Below are positions 48,776 to 50,363 of a DNA stretch of 50,363 nt, one piece after another. The first letter of the stretch is position 1. Each line of letters begins with the position of its first letter. Location of the stretch: the NCBI GenBank assembly GCA_017429695.1, contig JAFROK010000057.1, positions 1-50,363 of the forward strand, given 5' to 3'. Below the pieces are notes generated by a model. It worked only from the letters and a program-made list of their open reading frames with translations. It did no database searches and was not told the DNA's origin. This DNA is from Clostridia bacterium. GTDB lineage: Bacteria > Bacillota > Clostridia > Christensenellales > Aristaeellaceae. The translations under genes were made by a program, and so were the position numbers.

Positions 48776-48822
48776 CCAGCACCCGTAATAACAGAAGCGG
48801 GGACAGACTTTCATATATTGGG

Positions 48823-48855
48823 GGCAGGAGCCATTTCCCGCTCCCGCCTTTATTT
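48823..48855 (+). terminator. Rho-independent terminator
   Basis: GGCAGGAGC/GCTCCCGCC (one A-C mismatch) followed by TTTATTTT, after the three-gene micro-operon. Confidence 0.6.
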
Positions 48856-48938
48856 TGTAAGGAGTTGTGAAGCAATCCATGGGACCGCTTTTTTGTTTTT
48901 GGGACTGATAATGTAAACACTGTCGAAACAGGAAACGC

Positions 48939-48967
48939 TTGACTTTACTTGCTTTCCGTAGTATAGT
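48939..48967 (+). promoter_or_regulatory. Strong promoter of a short transcript
   Basis: TTGACT (48939-48944), exactly 17 bases, TATAGT (48962-48967). Transcription should start near 48974. Confidence 0.75.
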
Positions 48968-49000
48968 GACCGCAATCTTTTTCGGAAAGGATCTCTTCTC

Positions 49001-49099
49001 ATGAACCGGTTCGAATTTGTTGCCGTACTGCCCGCGAACACTGTGGAACATGTCCGCACTATCGTCGTATCCGATTGCCGGAAGTTCAGAGAAGAGTAG
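49001..49099 (+). CDS. 32-codon ORF inside a promoter-to-terminator unit
   Basis: An ATG with AAAGGATC upstream encodes MNRFEFVAVLPANTVEHVRT and 12 more residues (ending SDCRKFREE). It lies between the promoter at 48939 and the terminator at 49126, giving a transcript of about 180 bases. It may be a leader peptide, a small protein, or chance coding in a small RNA. The product resembles no family I know. Confidence 0.4.
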   Translation: MNRFEFVAVLPANTVEHVRTIVVSDCRKFREE

Positions 49100-49125
49100 T
49101 TGGTATATCCATATCAATCAACCAG

Positions 49126-49156
49126 CCGCTTATCTCTGACAGATAAGCGGTTTTTT
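49126..49156 (+). terminator. Rho-independent terminator upstream of the methyltransferase
   Basis: CCGCTTATCT/AGATAAGCGG, a perfect ten-base stem with loop CTGAC and six T. It lies only 32 bases before the methyltransferase ATG, so it may also act as an attenuator. Confidence 0.85.
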
Positions 49157-49187
49157 GATATCATTTCAGAAGGGAGTGAACCCAGCC

Positions 49188-50000
49188 ATGCGCGAAGAAA
49201 CCGAAACGATCCGTACTTACTACAACGCCAATCCCCGGAAGGAATGGGACCGCCTGATGAAAAAGCACCCGTATGAGAAATATATCACGGTCCATGTCAT
49301 GGACCGGTACATTCAGCCGGGCTGCAGTATTCTGGATATCGGCGGCGGGCCGGGTCATTACTCCATCCATTACGCGAAGCAGGGGCATCCGGTAACGCTG
49401 CTGGACCTGAGCGATGAGAACGTGCGTTTCGCGAAGAAGAAAGCCAGGCAGTACGGCGTGAAGATCACCGCCCTGCAGGGTAACGCGCTGGACCTTTCCC
49501 GATTCCCCGATGAATCGTTTGACACTGTTTTCCTGATGGGCCCGCTGTACCACCTGATGAATGAGGAGAGCAGAATTCGTGCGATTCAGGAGGCAAAGCG
49601 AGTGCTGAAACCAGACGGATATCTGTTCAGCAGTTTTATTCTCATGTTCGGTGGCGTGATTTACGGCTTGCGGGAACTGGAAGAAACAATCCTGATGCCG
49701 AGAGAACAGCAGTATTTTGAAGTGGCCGCTAAAGATGAAAGCCTGGCATTTGACGCGTTTACCTATTCATATATGACCACAGTCCGGGATGCGGAACAAC
49801 TGCTGGCTTCCGTTCCCGGACTGAAGACGGAGACTGTTTTCGGCCAGGAGAGCATCCTCGCTCCGTATAAGAATGAACTGGCAAAGCAACCAAAAAAGAT
49901 CCGGATGGCATGGTATGAATACGCGCTGCGGTTTTGTGAGAAGCGCGAATACCTGACACACACGGAACATCTAATGATCGTGTCAAAAAAGGATTCGTGA
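49188..50000 (+). CDS. Class I SAM-dependent methyltransferase
   Basis: This 270-residue cytoplasmic protein has motif I ILDIGGGPGHYSI, post-I VTLLDLSDENVR, motif II-like FDTVFLMGPLYHL and RVLKPDGYLF, the layout of a Rossmann methyltransferase (Methyltransf_11/25). The C-terminal 100 residues form a substrate cap. It probably methylates a small molecule; no neighbour indicates which. GGAGTG lies about ten bases before the ATG. The preceding terminator suggests read-through or attenuated expression. Confidence 0.9.
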   Translation: MREETETIRTYYNANPRKEWDRLMKKHPYEKYITVHVMDRYIQPGCSILDIGGGPGHYSIHYAKQGHPVTLLDLSDENVRFAKKKARQYGVKITALQGNALDLSRFPDESFDTVFLMGPLYHLMNEESRIRAIQEAKRVLKPDGYLFSSFILMFGGVIYGLRELEETILMPREQQYFEVAAKDESLAFDAFTYSYMTTVRDAEQLLASVPGLKTETVFGQESILAPYKNELAKQPKKIRMAWYEYALRFCEKREYLTHTEHLMIVSKKDS

Positions 50001-50031
50001 CAACGGCAGATTCGTAATGGAGGAAGCAGAC

Positions 50032-50363
50032 ATGAAATACAGCAAAACAGTCGTCCTTAAGGATGGCAGGACTTGTATCATAAGGAACGGAACACGGCAG
50101 GATGCGCAGGGTGTATGGGACAATTTCGTTCTTACCCATGGGGAGACGGAATACCTGACGACCTATCCTGAAGAAGTAACCTTCACCCTGGAACAGGAAG
50201 AAGCATACCTGAAACAGAAAGAAGAAAGTGACCGGGACGCGGCTCTGCTGGCTGAGGTCGACGGGAAGGTTGTCGGAACGGCAGGCGTAGACAGCCTCAA
50301 TGCGGCGGAAAAAACGAGGCACCGGGCTCATTTCGGCATCAGTATCGCAAAAGCCTGGTGGGG
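50032..50363 (+). CDS. GNAT acetyltransferase, truncated by the window end
   Basis: The visible 110 codons (MKYSKTVVLKDGRTCIIRNG; EEAYLKQKEESDRDAALLAE; GTAGVDSLNAAEKTRHRAHFGISIAKAWW) match the N-terminal half of RimJ/RimL-like GNAT enzymes. The GISIAKAWW segment enters the acetyl-CoA loop. GGAGGAAGC precedes the ATG; an ATG at 50017 is an alternative. It starts 31 bases after the methyltransferase stop, so the two are probably co-transcribed. Confidence 0.85.
   Translation, partial: MKYSKTVVLKDGRTCIIRNGTRQDAQGVWDNFVLTHGETEYLTTYPEEVTFTLEQEEAYLKQKEESDRDAALLAEVDGKVVGTAGVDSLNAAEKTRHRAHFGISIAKAWW

Overview
The window reads as chromosome of a Gram-positive gut or rumen Clostridia-type bacterium; a Christensenellales/Aristaeellaceae-like lineage is my inference. 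The grounds are strong AGGAGG-type ribosome binding sites, many MKK...A(E/D) signal peptides on orphan secreted proteins, Firmicutes-type phage genes, and moderately high GC. No rRNA, tRNA or CRISPR array was seen.

Layout. (1) 1-8.1 kb, minus strand: the replication module of a Clostridial siphophage-type prophage (DUF1492 regulator, SNF2 helicase, VapE-like primase/helicase, family A polymerase, DUF2815 ssDNA-binding protein, Rrp5-like protein). The VRR-NUC and DUF2800 genes usual in such modules are missing. (2) 8.2-22.7 kb: an accessory or defence-like stretch holding a WYL-regulator remnant, an AAA_14/DUF4143 ATPase with a palindromic operator, a DUF1016/YhcG chimera, a DUF2075 ATPase and a nuclease-helicase (DUF559-like + SF2). 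Between these lie an SGNH hydrolase, a YaiI-like protein, a fucosyltransferase-like enzyme, a CE15-type esterase and an ISAs1 transposase remnant. A perfect 28-bp inverted repeat brackets 18.9-22.7 kb. (3) 22.8-35.6 kb: solute-binding protein, aldo/keto reductase, a MATE transporter fused to an HATPase domain, a PIG-L/GT8 operon with a partial duplication scar, an NlpC/P60-like protein, a Fic toxin-antitoxin pair, a Cys/His-repeat secreted protein, a phosphoesterase and a RiPP-like zinc-ribbon peptide. (4) 35.7-37 kb: a junkyard of a polymerase remnant, 24-bp repeats, a putative antitoxin and a truncated DUF1016 gene carrying two copies of a 20-bp palindrome. (5) 37.1-43.8 kb: M13 peptidase, small membrane protein, secreted propeller-like protein coupled to a PAP2 phosphatase, a DnaD-like phage protein, and GGAACGTAGGGGACGG hairpin repeats. 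(6) 44-48.1 kb, plus strand: a condensed prophage packaging and morphogenesis module in which successive deletions joined gene pieces, mostly in frame (terminase-portal, head-tail adaptor-chaperone, tape measure-tail piece). It is interrupted by a histidine phosphatase and a VanZ protein on the other strand. (7) 48.2-50.4 kb: a micro-operon of three tiny proteins, a short promoter-to-terminator transcript, a methyltransferase and a truncated GNAT gene.

Two themes stand out. Genes here are repeatedly cut and rejoined as still-open reading frames. Palindromes are also concentrated at regulatory or hypervariable positions, most strikingly inside the two DUF1016 genes.
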